A DNA stretch of 14,538 nucleotides from an uncultured Veillonellaceae bacterium (lineage in GTDB: Bacteria > Bacillota > Negativicutes > Veillonellales > Negativicoccaceae), in NCBI GenBank assembly GCA_900556745.1, contig USPU01000017.1:1-14538 (forward strand). The letters are read 5' to 3'. Each line of letters begins with the position of its first letter. Within the stretch, counting starts at the first letter, position 1. Positions 1 through 7,269 of this stretch are shown in pieces. The notes below the pieces were generated by a model that was not told where the DNA came from, searched no databases, and saw nothing but the letters and a program-made list of their open reading frames with translations. The position numbers were made by a program, and so were the translations under genes.

Positions 1-205
1 AGTCGTCAATGCCCGGGTTATCCGTATCCGCGTGACGCTGCATCACGCAGACCGCATAGCCGTCGCCCTGCATCGCCTCGCGCACGGCGGCTACCGATTG
101 CGGTCGACCGACTTCGATACCGGTCACCATCTGGGGGAAAAGCGTCACATCACGTAAAGGCAATAACGGAAATTTCATGCTGCCCTCGATTTCCTTTTGC
201 GCCAT
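1..205 (-). CDS. lon: ATP-dependent Lon protease, N-terminal fragment
   Basis: The first 68 codons of a Lon-type AAA+ serine protease, cut off by the window edge. Lon is a cytoplasmic hexamer that degrades misfolded and regulatory proteins. What is visible is the beginning of the N-terminal substrate-recognition domain: the segment FPLLPLRDVTLFPQMV (residues 12-27) is the conserved opening of Lon proteins, followed by an E-V-G-R-x-x-S-V-A-A stretch (31-40). The ATPase and Ser-Lys protease domains lie outside. The start is the ATG at 203-205, preceded by AAGGAGG with four bases between; a second ATG nine codons in has a weaker site. The gene follows clpX on the same strand after a hairpin, the usual clpP-clpX-lon neighbourhood. 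No good promoter is visible in the 56-base gap, so it may depend on read-through or on a promoter inside clpX. Confidence 0.9.
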   Translation of the reverse strand, partial: MAQKEIEGSMKFPLLPLRDVTLFPQMVTGIEVGRPQSVAAVREAMQGDGYAVCVMQRHADTDNPGIDD

Positions 206-230
206 ATTCCCTCCTTATCTGATGATTTAC

Positions 231-260
231 AAAACAAACGGGTTCCCTGAGGAACCCGTT
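231..260 (-). terminator. Terminator-like hairpin after clpX
   Basis: A 10-bp perfect stem (237-246 with 251-260) with a 4-base loop begins right after the clpX stop codon. Read on the minus strand, the stem ends in a U-rich run that is interrupted (UUUGUUUUGU). It is a plausible Rho-independent terminator for tig-clpP-clpX but perhaps leaky, because lon starts only 25 bases further on. On the plus strand the stem is also followed by TTT, but no plus-strand gene reads into it. Confidence 0.7.
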
Positions 261-261
261 T

Positions 262-1503
262 TTACTCAACCTGCGAGCGATATACCAGTTCCGGCTCCGC
301 TCCGTCCTGAATGGTTTCTTTTGTCACCGTCGCCTGCTTCACGTTCTTCAGCGTCGGCACCTCAAACATCACGTTGCGCATCACTTTCTCAATGATGGCT
401 CGCAAACCGCGCGCGCCGGTATTGCGCGCGAGCGCTTCGTCGGCAATGGCGGAAAGCGCGTCCGGCGTAAACGTCAGATCCACGCCGTCCATTTCCAGCA
501 ATTTACGGTATTGCTTGACAAGCGCATTCTTCGGCTCCGTCAAAATTCTGAGCAAGGCTTTTTTATCCAACGGATCGAGCGTGACAAGCACGGGCAGACG
601 ACCGATGAACTCCGGAATTAAGCCGAAGTTCAGCAGATCTTCCGGCTGCACATGCGTCAGAATTTCCGCCACATTCTTTTCCTCTTTGCGGACGATATCC
701 GCGCCGAAACCAATCGTCTTTTTCGCCATACGTCGCGAAATGTAACGGTCGATCCCGTCAAACGCGCCGCCGCAAATAAAGAGAATGTTCGTCGTATCGA
801 TCATGATCATTTCCTGGTTGGGGTGCTTGCGCCCGCCCTGTGGGGGAACACTTGCGACAGTCCCCTCCAAAATCTTGAGCAACGCCTGTTGCACGCCTTC
901 CCCGGAAACGTCGCGCGTGATCGATGTGTTTTCCGTGCGTTTCGCGATTTTATCGATCTCGTCGATATAGATAATCCCGCGCTGCGCGCGTTCGATATCG
1001 TAATCCGCCGCCTGAATCAGCCGCAGCAAAATATTTTCCACGTCGTCGCCGACATATCCCGCCTGCGTCAGACTGGTCGCGTCGGCAATCGCGAACGGCA
1101 CATTCAGAAACCGAGCCAACGTTTGCGCGAGCAGCGTTTTACCGCTGCCGGTCGGACCGATCAGCACGATATTGGATTTTTGCAATTCAACGTCATCGGA
1201 ATCGACATCGCTCTGCAACCGTTTGTAATGGTTGTACACGGCGACCGCCAAGCTTTTCTTGGCGTCCTCCTGACCGATAACGTATTGGTCCAGTTGGTCT
1301 TTGATTTCACGCGGCAAAGGCACTACCAGTTCCGCCGCGCCCGCTTTGTGTTCGGCGCGCAATTCTTCTTGCAAAATGTGTTCGCACACGCCGATGCATT
1401 CATCGCAGATATAGACCCCGGGACCGGCGATTAATTTTTTAACTTCATCGTTGGACCGGCCGCAAAAACTGCAGACCGGTGGTGTAGCAGTAGTATTGCG
1501 CAC
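262..1503 (-). CDS. clpX: ATP-dependent Clp protease ATP-binding subunit ClpX
   Basis: AAA+ unfoldase that recognises tagged substrates, unfolds them with ATP and threads them into ClpP. At 413 residues it is full length. An N-terminal zinc-binding domain has CxxC pairs at 11/14 and 33/36. Then come Walker A GPTGSGKT (116-123), pore-1 loop GYVG (139-142), Walker B IIYIDE (167-172), the RKH pore loop (225-227), the IGF loop that docks on ClpP (274-276) and the sensor-2 GAR (373-375). The start is a GTG at 1501-1503; AAGGAGG lies four bases upstream. An ATG overlaps it out of frame (1503-1505) but sits only two bases from the ribosome-binding site and opens a frame of about 24 codons. clpP ends nine bases upstream, so the two are co-transcribed and their products act together. 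Confidence 0.98.
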   Translation of the reverse strand: MRNTTATPPVCSFCGRSNDEVKKLIAGPGVYICDECIGVCEHILQEELRAEHKAGAAELVVPLPREIKDQLDQYVIGQEDAKKSLAVAVYNHYKRLQSDVDSDDVELQKSNIVLIGPTGSGKTLLAQTLARFLNVPFAIADATSLTQAGYVGDDVENILLRLIQAADYDIERAQRGIIYIDEIDKIAKRTENTSITRDVSGEGVQQALLKILEGTVASVPPQGGRKHPNQEMIMIDTTNILFICGGAFDGIDRYISRRMAKKTIGFGADIVRKEEKNVAEILTHVQPEDLLNFGLIPEFIGRLPVLVTLDPLDKKALLRILTEPKNALVKQYRKLLEMDGVDLTFTPDALSAIADEALARNTGARGLRAIIEKVMRNVMFEVPTLKNVKQATVTKETIQDGAEPELVYRSQVE

Positions 1504-1512
1504 ATGTCCTCC

Positions 1513-2121
1513 TTATTTTGTCGCGGCACCCGGCGGGGGCAACGGACGATCGAGAACTTCGTCAACCAAACCGTATTTCAGCGCTTCTTCCGCCGAAAGG
1601 AAATGGTCGCGTTCGGTATCATTATTGATTTCATCGAGCGTACGCCCCGTGTGGCGTGCCAAAATATTGTTCAATTCTTCGCGCATGCGCAGGATTTCGC
1701 GGGCATGGATCTCAATCTCCGTCGCCTGTCCCTGCACGCCGCCGAGCGGCTGGTGAATCATCACACGCGAATGCGGCAACGCGTAGCGTTTGCCGGTCGC
1801 GCCGGACGCCAAAAGAACGGCTCCCATGCTGGCAGCCGAACCGACGCAAATCGTCGAGACGTCGGGCTTAATGTATTGCATGGTGTCGTAAATCGCAAGA
1901 CCTGCGGTAACGACGCCGCCGGGACTGTTCACATAGATGTGAATGTCTTTATCCGGACTTTCCGCTTCCAAAAATAACAGTTGAGCGATCACGATGTTGG
2001 CGACATTGTCGTCAATCGGACCCCCTAAAAAGACAATGCGGTCTTTGAGCAGGCGGGAGTAAATGTCATAGGAACGTTCGCCCCGCGCCGTTTGCTCTAC
2101 CACAATCGGTACATAATTCAA
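1513..2121 (-). CDS. clpP: ATP-dependent Clp protease proteolytic subunit ClpP
   Basis: Serine peptidase that forms the double-ring proteolytic chamber of ClpXP. Counting from the start chosen here (202 residues), the catalytic triad is Ser98 (in GSAASMGA), His123 (in MIHQP) and Asp172 (in TERDHF), the canonical spacing. The frame also permits a GTG start at 2128-2130, but that GTG lies inside the Shine-Dalgarno sequence GAGGTGG. The TTG at 2119-2121 is correctly spaced behind it, and it aligns exactly with the start of typical Bacillota ClpP (M-N-L-x-P-x-V-x-E-Q), so TTG is preferred. The gene lies 41 bases downstream of tig and 9 bases upstream of clpX with no terminator or promoter between. 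Nothing resembling a CtsR operator or CIRCE element was seen nearby. Confidence 0.97.
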   Translation of the reverse strand: MNYVPIVVEQTARGERSYDIYSRLLKDRIVFLGGPIDDNVANIVIAQLLFLEAESPDKDIHIYVNSPGGVVTAGLAIYDTMQYIKPDVSTICVGSAASMGAVLLASGATGKRYALPHSRVMIHQPLGGVQGQATEIEIHAREILRMREELNNILARHTGRTLDEINNDTERDHFLSAEEALKYGLVDEVLDRPLPPPGAATK

Positions 2122-2162
2122 TGAATCCACCTCGTTATTCTTTACGGAAGAAAACGACGGTC

Positions 2163-3614
2163 TTATTTTTTCGCTTTTTCAGCGTCCTTTTCTTCGTTGT
2201 CTGCATCTTTAGCAACTTTTTTTGCCGCGGCTTTTTTAGCGCCGGCTTTTTTCGCCGGTTTTACCTCTTTCGCCGCTTCGGCGTCAGACGGTTTCGCTTT
2301 TTCTTCTTTTTCCGCTACTTCGTCGTGATCATGTTTCGCGTTGTTGATGATGAAGGCAGCCGCTTTACGACGCGCTACGGTACCCGCGAGCATCGAAATG
2401 CGTCCTTCTTTTTGGATAATGCCCCAGACATCCTTCGGATCGGCGCCGAAGTTCTGCGCCATCTGGTACACTTCCATGTTCATATCTTCCGGCGTTACAT
2501 GAATATCTTCCGCTTGGCAAATAGCTTCCAGTACCAAGTCCGTTTTGACGTTGGCAAGAGCCGCTTCGCGATAGTTTTCACGCAATTTTTCCAGCGAGTT
2601 TTTCGACTGTTCCAGGTAGTCTTCGAATTTCATGTTGCGGCTTTCCAAATTCAGTTTAAGCTCTTCGATCATCTGATCGATGCGGCTTTCCACCATCGCA
2701 TTCGGAATATCCGTTTCCGCGTTATCGACCGCCGTTTTGATCAGCTTGTTCTGGAACTCTTCGCGGTCATGGTTGTCAACGTGCTCCTGCATCTGTTGAC
2801 GAACCATTGCTTTCAATTCAGCAAGCGTTTCGAACGAACTCGCGGTTTTTGCAAATTCATCGTTCAACTCCGGCATTTCACGGCGTTTTACGTCCAATAC
2901 GTTGACCGCAAATTCCGCGTCTTTGCCGGCGAGTTCCTGCACGAAATATTCTTTCGGGAACTGTACTTTGACCGTAACTTCATCGCCCGCTTTGTGGCCG
3001 ATCAGCTGCTCTTCAAAACCCGGAATGAAACTGCCGGAACCGATTTCGAGCGGGTAGGATTTGCCTTCGCCGCCGTCAAACGGTTTACCGTCGATCGAGC
3101 CTTTGAAATCGATCATCGCCAAATCTCCGCTCGCCAACTCCGCGCCTTCGGCGACGGTCAGTTTAGCGTGCTGTTTAGCAATGGCTTCCAGCTGTTCGTC
3201 GACCATTTTATCGGTGACTTTCTGATGTTTATGTTCGACGTTCAATTCTTTGTAATCGCCCAATTTGACTTCCGGTTTCTTGATGAAGGTGGCTTTGAAT
3301 TTCATGTCCTTGCCTTCTTCAAACTGTTCTACGTCGATATCGGCGCGGGTGACCGGCACCAAATTCTGTTCGCGCAACGCTTCGTCGTAATATTTATTGA
3401 CGATCAGATCGCTGGCTTCCGCCATGATCGCGTCTTTACCGAAATGCGCTTCCAAGATTTTGCGCGGTGTTTTACCTTTGCGGAAACCCGGGATGGTTAC
3501 CTGGTTGCTGATACGTTGTACTGCCGATTGGATACCTTGGTTCACAGCATCCGCCGGTACTTCAATCAACAAAGATACCTGGTGCTGATCTACCGGTTTA
3601 ACTTCTATTTTCAT
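2163..3614 (-). CDS. tig: Trigger factor, ribosome-associated chaperone, with Lys/Ala-rich tail
   Basis: Trigger factor binds at the ribosomal exit tunnel and shields nascent chains; it also has peptidyl-prolyl isomerase activity. The ribosome-docking signature GFRKGK is at residues 43-48. An FKBP-like PPIase domain spans about 155-245 ([16 protein letters not shown], then [15 protein letters not shown]). The helical C-terminal chaperone domain follows to about residue 427. The protein is 483 residues where trigger factors are usually near 430; the excess is a tail from about residue 428 made almost entirely of Lys, Ala, Glu and Asp, starting HDHDE and containing AKK-type repeats. The tail looks disordered. 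The start is the ATG at 3612-3614, with AAAGGAGG ten bases upstream. First gene of the tig-clpP-clpX operon, a common arrangement that couples folding and degradation. Confidence 0.97.
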   Translation of the reverse strand: MKIEVKPVDQHQVSLLIEVPADAVNQGIQSAVQRISNQVTIPGFRKGKTPRKILEAHFGKDAIMAEASDLIVNKYYDEALREQNLVPVTRADIDVEQFEEGKDMKFKATFIKKPEVKLGDYKELNVEHKHQKVTDKMVDEQLEAIAKQHAKLTVAEGAELASGDLAMIDFKGSIDGKPFDGGEGKSYPLEIGSGSFIPGFEEQLIGHKAGDEVTVKVQFPKEYFVQELAGKDAEFAVNVLDVKRREMPELNDEFAKTASSFETLAELKAMVRQQMQEHVDNHDREEFQNKLIKTAVDNAETDIPNAMVESRIDQMIEELKLNLESRNMKFEDYLEQSKNSLEKLRENYREAALANVKTDLVLEAICQAEDIHVTPEDMNMEVYQMAQNFGADPKDVWGIIQKEGRISMLAGTVARRKAAAFIINNAKHDHDEVAEKEEKAKPSDAEAAKEVKPAKKAGAKKAAAKKVAKDADNEEKDAEKAKK

Positions 3615-3669
3615 CTAAATATGTCCTCCTTTAAATGCAGTCATAGCAATCTCATTTTCATATACTCAT

Positions 3670-3697
3670 AAAATAAATATTACCATATCACCGTCAA
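3670..3697 (-). promoter_or_regulatory. Putative promoter of tig-clpP-clpX
   Basis: On the minus strand a TTGACG -35 (3692-3697) and a TATTTT -10 (3670-3675) are separated by 16 bases, in an AT-rich stretch upstream of tig. The -35 reuses the last U residues of the serS terminator, so terminator and promoter are packed back to back. The -10 matches the consensus at only four of six positions. Confidence 0.5.
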
Positions 3698-3731
3698 AAT
3701 GACAACCGCCCCTCGAGCGGGGCGGTTGTCA
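3696..3731 (-). terminator. Rho-independent terminator of serS
   Basis: A 13-bp perfect GC-rich inverted repeat (3700-3712 with 3719-3731) with a 6-base loop, followed on the minus strand by only four U residues. It lies 21 bases past the serS stop codon. The strong stem should compensate for the short U run. The other strand has no T run after the stem, so it works in one direction. Confidence 0.88.
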
Positions 3732-3752
3732 GTAAGAGATGCGACAGTAAGA

Positions 3753-5042
3753 TTAGTGCAGCGGCTTAACCGGCGTGATCACTTCCAAACCGTGCATGTA
3801 CGGACGCAGGGCTTTCGGTACGATGACCGAGCCGTCCTGCTGCTGATTATTTTCCAAAATCGCCGCGACCGTGCGCCCGACGGCAAGACCCGAACCGTTC
3901 AAAGTATGTACGTACTCAGGTTTATCTTTGGCGCTGCGACGGAATTTGATATTGGCACGACGCGCCTGGAACGCTTCGCAGTTCGAGCAGGAAGAAATTT
4001 CACGATAGGTTTCCTGGGCGGGCATCCACACTTCGATGTCATATGTCTTCGCGGCGGAGAAGCCGATATCACCGGTGCAAAGGGTGATGACGCGATACGG
4101 CAACGCCAGGCGGCGCAAGATCTGTTCCGCTTCGAGCGTCATGGATTCAAGTTCCTCGTAGGATTCTTCCGGCTTGGCGAATTTGACCATTTCCACCTTG
4201 TGGAACTGGTGCTGGCGAATCAGGCCGCGCGTATCGCGTCCCGCCGATCCCGCTTCCGCGCGGAAGCACGGCGTAAGAGCGCAGAGCCGCTGCGGTAAAA
4301 CTTCGCCGTTGATAATTTCATCGCGATGGAAATTCGTCAGCGGCACTTCCGCCGTCGGTGTCAGGTAGTACGGCAAACCTTCCAACTTGAACATATCTTC
4401 CGCGAACTTCGGCAACTGACCGGTGCCGACCATGCTGTCTTCATTGATGATGTACGGCGGAATGACTTCGGTAAAACCGAATTCCTGCGTGTGCATATCC
4501 AGCATGAAATTGTACACCGCGCGTTCCAGTTGCGCGCCCGCGCCGAGGTAGTAGTGGAAGCGCGTACCCGTAACTTTCGCGGCCGTTTCCGGATCCAAAA
4601 TACCCAGACCTGCGCCGATATCCCAATGGGCTTTCACTTCAAAGCCGAATTCGCGCGGTGTACCGTAGCGACGCACTTCGACATTATCGTTTTCATCTTC
4701 GCCCACCGGTACGCTGGCATCGCAAATATTCGGAATTTCAAGCATCTGTTGATGGAGTTTTTCCTCCACGCCACGCAACCGTTGATCATGGCCCGTGATC
4801 GCATCGCTGACTTTTTTCATGCGGGCGATGATCTCGGATGCGTCGCCGCCCTCTTTTTTGCATTTGGCAATTTCCTTACTCGCCGCGTTGCGATCGGCTT
4901 TCCATTGCTCCACTTCCGCGAGCAGCGTGCGGCGTTCTTCGTCCAAGCGGATAATTTCATCCACATCGGCGTCATGATGACGATTTTTCAAATTTTCCCG
5001 TACGCGATCGGCATTTTCACGAATCCATTTGATATCCAGCAT
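3753..5042 (-). CDS. serS: Seryl-tRNA synthetase
   Basis: Class II aminoacyl-tRNA synthetase that charges tRNA-Ser (and tRNA-Sec where present). At 429 residues it is full length. The N-terminal long coiled-coil arm that holds the tRNA covers roughly residues 1-105 ([10 protein letters not shown] start, then charged heptads). The TAE motif (229-231), motif 2 ([14 protein letters not shown] from 260 through the QFHKVE that follows) and motif 3 ([16 protein letters not shown] from 382) are all present. The start is the ATG at 5040-5042 behind AAGGAG, seven bases away. It is the last gene of a serine module: T-box, serC, phosphatase, serS, then a terminator. Only 58 bases separate it from the phosphatase gene and no terminator lies between, so it is probably expressed from the T-box transcript. 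I saw only a weak candidate for a private promoter. Confidence 0.97.
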   Translation of the reverse strand: MLDIKWIRENADRVRENLKNRHHDADVDEIIRLDEERRTLLAEVEQWKADRNAASKEIAKCKKEGGDASEIIARMKKVSDAITGHDQRLRGVEEKLHQQMLEIPNICDASVPVGEDENDNVEVRRYGTPREFGFEVKAHWDIGAGLGILDPETAAKVTGTRFHYYLGAGAQLERAVYNFMLDMHTQEFGFTEVIPPYIINEDSMVGTGQLPKFAEDMFKLEGLPYYLTPTAEVPLTNFHRDEIINGEVLPQRLCALTPCFRAEAGSAGRDTRGLIRQHQFHKVEMVKFAKPEESYEELESMTLEAEQILRRLALPYRVITLCTGDIGFSAAKTYDIEVWMPAQETYREISSCSNCEAFQARRANIKFRRSAKDKPEYVHTLNGSGLAVGRTVAAILENNQQQDGSVIVPKALRPYMHGLEVITPVKPLH

Positions 5043-5100
5043 AATATCGCTCCTTTTTATTTTTAAATAAACTTTATCTCACGTCTTTGTAAAGACGGTA

Positions 5101-5736
5101 TTAAAGGCTTTTTTGCTCCGTTTGGCTGTACAAATAGCCGAGGTGCGTATTGACATTGACCGCGAGCACTCGCCAGCCGCCGTCGTAAGTCAGCACATTG
5201 ACACAACCGTTATCCTGTTGAATCTGCCAAAAATGGCTGAGATCGAGCCCAAGAATCCGGCAAAGCGCCACCTTGTTCACCGCGTCATGCGCCACCACCA
5301 GCAGCGTTTTACCGTCATACTGCGTACGGTAGCGCGCCAACGCGCGCTCGACACGCCGCGCGACATCATGCAGCGATTCGCCTTGCGGCATCGTCACCGT
5401 CTGCGGCTTTGTGCGCCAGGCGGTGAGACGATCACCGTCGGCGTGCGCGACTTCCGCCACCAATTTCCCTTCCCAGGCGCCGTGAGCGATCTCCGCCAAG
5501 TCCGCGTCGGCAACGACGGGAAGTCCGTGCCACTTCGCGCAATACTCCGCCGTCTCCCGCGCGCGGCGTAACGGACTCGCCAATACCTCGTCGATCGGCA
5601 CCGCGCGTAAGCTCTCGCCAAGCTTTTGGCCCTGCGTATGTCCGCGAGCGGAAAGTTCGGTATCGACCTGCCCCTGGTAGCGTCCTTCAAGATTCCATTT
5701 CGTCTCGCCGTGCCGCGCTAACAACAATCGTAACAT
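5101..5736 (-). CDS. Histidine phosphatase family protein, probable metal-independent phosphoserine phosphatase
   Basis: Member of the histidine phosphatase (phosphoglycerate-mutase-like) superfamily, 211 residues. The phospho-accepting His is in ARHGET (His9). The second Arg is in SPLRRARET, and VVAHDAV holds the second catalytic His (His150). Instead of the E-x-x-F-G-x-W-E-G usual in CobC/GpmB relatives it has EIAHGAWEG, with a His at residue 85. That His, and a C-terminal N-x-x-T-H-L-G element, match my memory of the Hydrogenobacter metal-independent phosphoserine phosphatase. Its place between serC and serS under a serine-type T-box supports the last step of serine synthesis. Alternatives are alpha-ribazole phosphatase or a broad phosphatase; no cobalamin genes are nearby. 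The start is the ATG at 5734-5736, seven bases from GGAGG; the ATG two codons earlier is too close to that site. Confidence 0.85.
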   Translation of the reverse strand: MLRLLLARHGETKWNLEGRYQGQVDTELSARGHTQGQKLGESLRAVPIDEVLASPLRRARETAEYCAKWHGLPVVADADLAEIAHGAWEGKLVAEVAHADGDRLTAWRTKPQTVTMPQGESLHDVARRVERALARYRTQYDGKTLLVVAHDAVNKVALCRILGLDLSHFWQIQQDNGCVNVLTYDGGWRVLAVNVNTHLGYLYSQTEQKSL

Positions 5737-5810
5737 CGGCATCCCTCCCGTCTCTTTTTGCCGTTCCGGCGCTCATCGGCCGCACCGTTGCGCATGAAAT
5801 ATACGTTTCG

Positions 5811-6887
5811 TTACCGGTGCCGTTGCGCATAATCGTCCAGCCAGTCGGCCAGTTTTTCGACCCCTTCCCTGGGTACGGCATTGTAGAGCGAGATGCGCAA
5901 CCCGCCGACGCGACGATGCCCTTGGATGCCGACAAAGCCAGCTTCGGCCGCTGCCCGTACAAAACCTTCCGTCTTGGCTTCATCACACAATGTAAACACT
6001 GCGTTCATCCGCGATCGGCACGCGCGTTCGGCGTGCGGCCGATGAACTTCGGGATAACGGTCGAGCACTTCGTAGATCCGCTCGGACTTCGCCTGCGCGC
6101 GGCGGTCCATTTCCGCCACACCGCCCTGCGCTTCGACCCATTGCAACGCGAGTCCCAAAACATATATCGCGTACGTCGGCGGCGTATTGAAAATCGAGTC
6201 CGCCTCGGCATGCGTGCGGTATTGTAAAATTTTCGGCAAGCGTTCATTGCCCTTGGCCATCCAGTCGCGATCAATAATGACGATCGTCACGCCGGCGATC
6301 CCAATATTTTTTTGCGCGCCCGCGTAAATCAAGCCAAACTGTCCGACATCAAGCGACCGCGACAGCAAATCCGAACTCATATCGGCGACGAGCGGCACGT
6401 CGAGCTTCGGAAAGTCCCGGTACGCCGTACCGTAAATCGTATTATTCGACGTAATATGCACGTAGGATGTGTCTTCTTTCACATGGAAATCCATGGGAAT
6501 CGCGCGGTACCCGCCCGCGCTCGCATCCGTCACTTTGTAAGTCGCGCCGTACAAACTCGCCTGCTGCATCGCATTCTTGGCCCAGATGCCGGTATCGGCA
6601 TAGCCGAGCCGACCGCCTTTGGCGAAATTCGCCGGAATCATCACGAATTAATGACTGGCTCCTCCCTGCAGAAAAAGAACATCGTGCGTCGCGGGTATCT
6701 CGAGCAATTTACGCAATCGCTGCCGCGCGTCCTGATGTAAGCGCTGATACGCGTCGCTGCGATGCGAAAGCTCCATAACGCCCATGCCGGTGTCACGGTA
6801 GTTCATCATTTCCGCGGCGGCCTGTTGAAGTACTTCTGCCGGCAGCGCGCCCGGTCCGGCATGAAAATTAAATACGCGTTCTGTCAT
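5811..6887 (-). pseudogene. serC: Phosphoserine aminotransferase, interrupted by one in-frame stop
   Basis: SerC is a PLP enzyme that converts 3-phosphohydroxypyruvate and glutamate to phosphoserine and 2-oxoglutarate. The frame is continuous for 358 codons, the family's normal length, except for TAA at 6648-6650 (codon 80). Codons 1-79 give the N-terminus (FNFHAGPGALP; ELSHRSDAY with substrate-binding residues; LFLQGGASH). After the stop the same frame gives F-V-MIPANF, so the broken motif reads GGASH-stop-FVMIP where relatives have Gln. One C-to-T change (CAA to TAA) explains it. Downstream parts are intact: the TGIWA Trp, VADMSSD, the PLP lysine in AGAQKNIG (Lys193 of the full frame), and GHRRVGGLRISLYNA. 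The start is the ATG at 6885-6887 behind GGGGAAG. It could be a real nonsense mutation or a sequence error. It is first in the T-box-controlled serine module, so polarity on essential serS matters. Confidence 0.88.
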
Positions 6888-6969
6888 ATAAATCTTCCCC
6901 GCTCACACCCCTCATAGCGCGCACCATGTCGTGAATAACGAGCGGAATGTGGCGAATATTTGCTGCAAT

Positions 6970-7000
6970 AAAAAAGCTCCCATCCTCACTGGGACGAGAG
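6970..7000 (-). terminator. Regulated terminator of the T-box leader
   Basis: A 9-bp stem with two G-U pairs (7000-6992 with 6985-6977), a 6-base loop and a run of six U (6975-6970) follows directly after the T-box sequence. It competes with the antiterminator and lies about 85 bases before the serC start codon. Confidence 0.88.
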
Positions 7001-7185
7001 ATCTCGCGGTGCCACCCAAATTGCCTACGGCCAACTTTGTTACGCTGTATCGGGCGTGCCCGCCAGGCTCTTCACCTGTTGCTCCGGAGCGGAACCTCGT
7101 AACGTACGGACAGGCTTGCACCACCGCCTGCTCTCTGCGCCTTCGGTTACGGATATTCTCCTTCGTGGCATTGCTTTTTTTAATT
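6970..7185 (-). promoter_or_regulatory. T-box leader (riboswitch), probably serine-specific
   Basis: The leader between promoter and serC on the minus strand carries the T-box signature TGGGTGGCACCGCG (7018 down to 7005), which forms the antiterminator. Its UGGC (7014-7011) would pair with a tRNA 3' end GCCA, meaning discriminator G. tRNA-Ser has G there, while Phe and Val tRNAs have A. A stem I can be drawn: GGAG (7161-7158) with CTCC (7089-7086), CGTAAC (7151-7146) with GTTACG (7103-7098), and a distal hairpin CAGGC/GCCTG around a GGTGGTGCAA loop (7130-7111). The internal loop between the first two helices holds AGGTTCCG, in which TCC (Ser, 7093-7091) is followed by a purine. High uncharged tRNA-Ser would favour antitermination. 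The T-box call is firm; the specifier is my hand fold. Confidence 0.92.
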
Positions 7186-7191
7186 AGCCAA

Positions 7192-7220
7192 AGCGTATCA
7201 CAAAGCCTTGAGAATGTCAA
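7192..7220 (-). promoter_or_regulatory. Promoter of the serine module (T-box-serC-phosphatase-serS)
   Basis: A perfect TTGACA -35 (7215-7220) and a TACGCT -10 (7192-7197) are separated by 17 bases. The -10 is weak but is preceded by TG one base away, an extended -10 that compensates. The predicted start is near 7185, just upstream of T-box stem I. Confidence 0.8.
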
Positions 7221-7238
7221 CACGCGCCATTGCGCGCA

Positions 7239-7265
7239 CAAAAAAAGCGGTGTACACCGCTTTTT
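7239..7265 (-). terminator. Terminator of the HD-hydrolase gene
   Basis: A perfect 14-base palindrome (7247-7260, centre GTAC) directly after the HD gene's stop codon. On the minus strand it is followed by seven U. On the plus strand five T follow, so it could stop transcription both ways. It insulates the HD gene from the promoter of the serine module about 20 bases further on. Confidence 0.85.
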
Positions 7266-7269
7266 CGAC

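Noticed and set aside
2122..2162. Search for CtsR or CIRCE operators before clpP and tig
   Set aside because: No tandem GGTCAAA-like repeats and no CIRCE inverted repeat were found in either gap.
2121..3671. A 516-codon open frame on the plus strand opposite tig
   Set aside because: It is the mirror of the Lys/Glu-rich tig frame. Its product is Phe/Arg-rich with no recognisable motif, and tig is beyond doubt on the other strand.
5043..5100. Possible private serS promoter (TTTACA with an AT-rich -10 region) and a small CGTCTT/AAGACG hairpin
   Set aside because: The -10 matches are two or three of six at any allowed spacing and the hairpin lacks a U run. Too weak to list.
5785..5830. Direct repeat CCGTTGCGCAT at 5785-5795 and 5820-5830 around the serC stop
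   Set aside because: Only 11 bases, two copies, one inside the coding end. No sign of an insertion site or regulatory array.
6889..6926. Possible short upstream frame starting at an ATG between the T-box terminator and serC and running into the serC start
   Set aside because: No ribosome-binding site precedes it, and nothing suggests a leader-peptide role beside a T-box.
6912..7241. 109-codon minus-strand frame upstream of serC
   Set aside because: It lies across the T-box leader and starts at the -35 region; the RNA elements explain this stretch.
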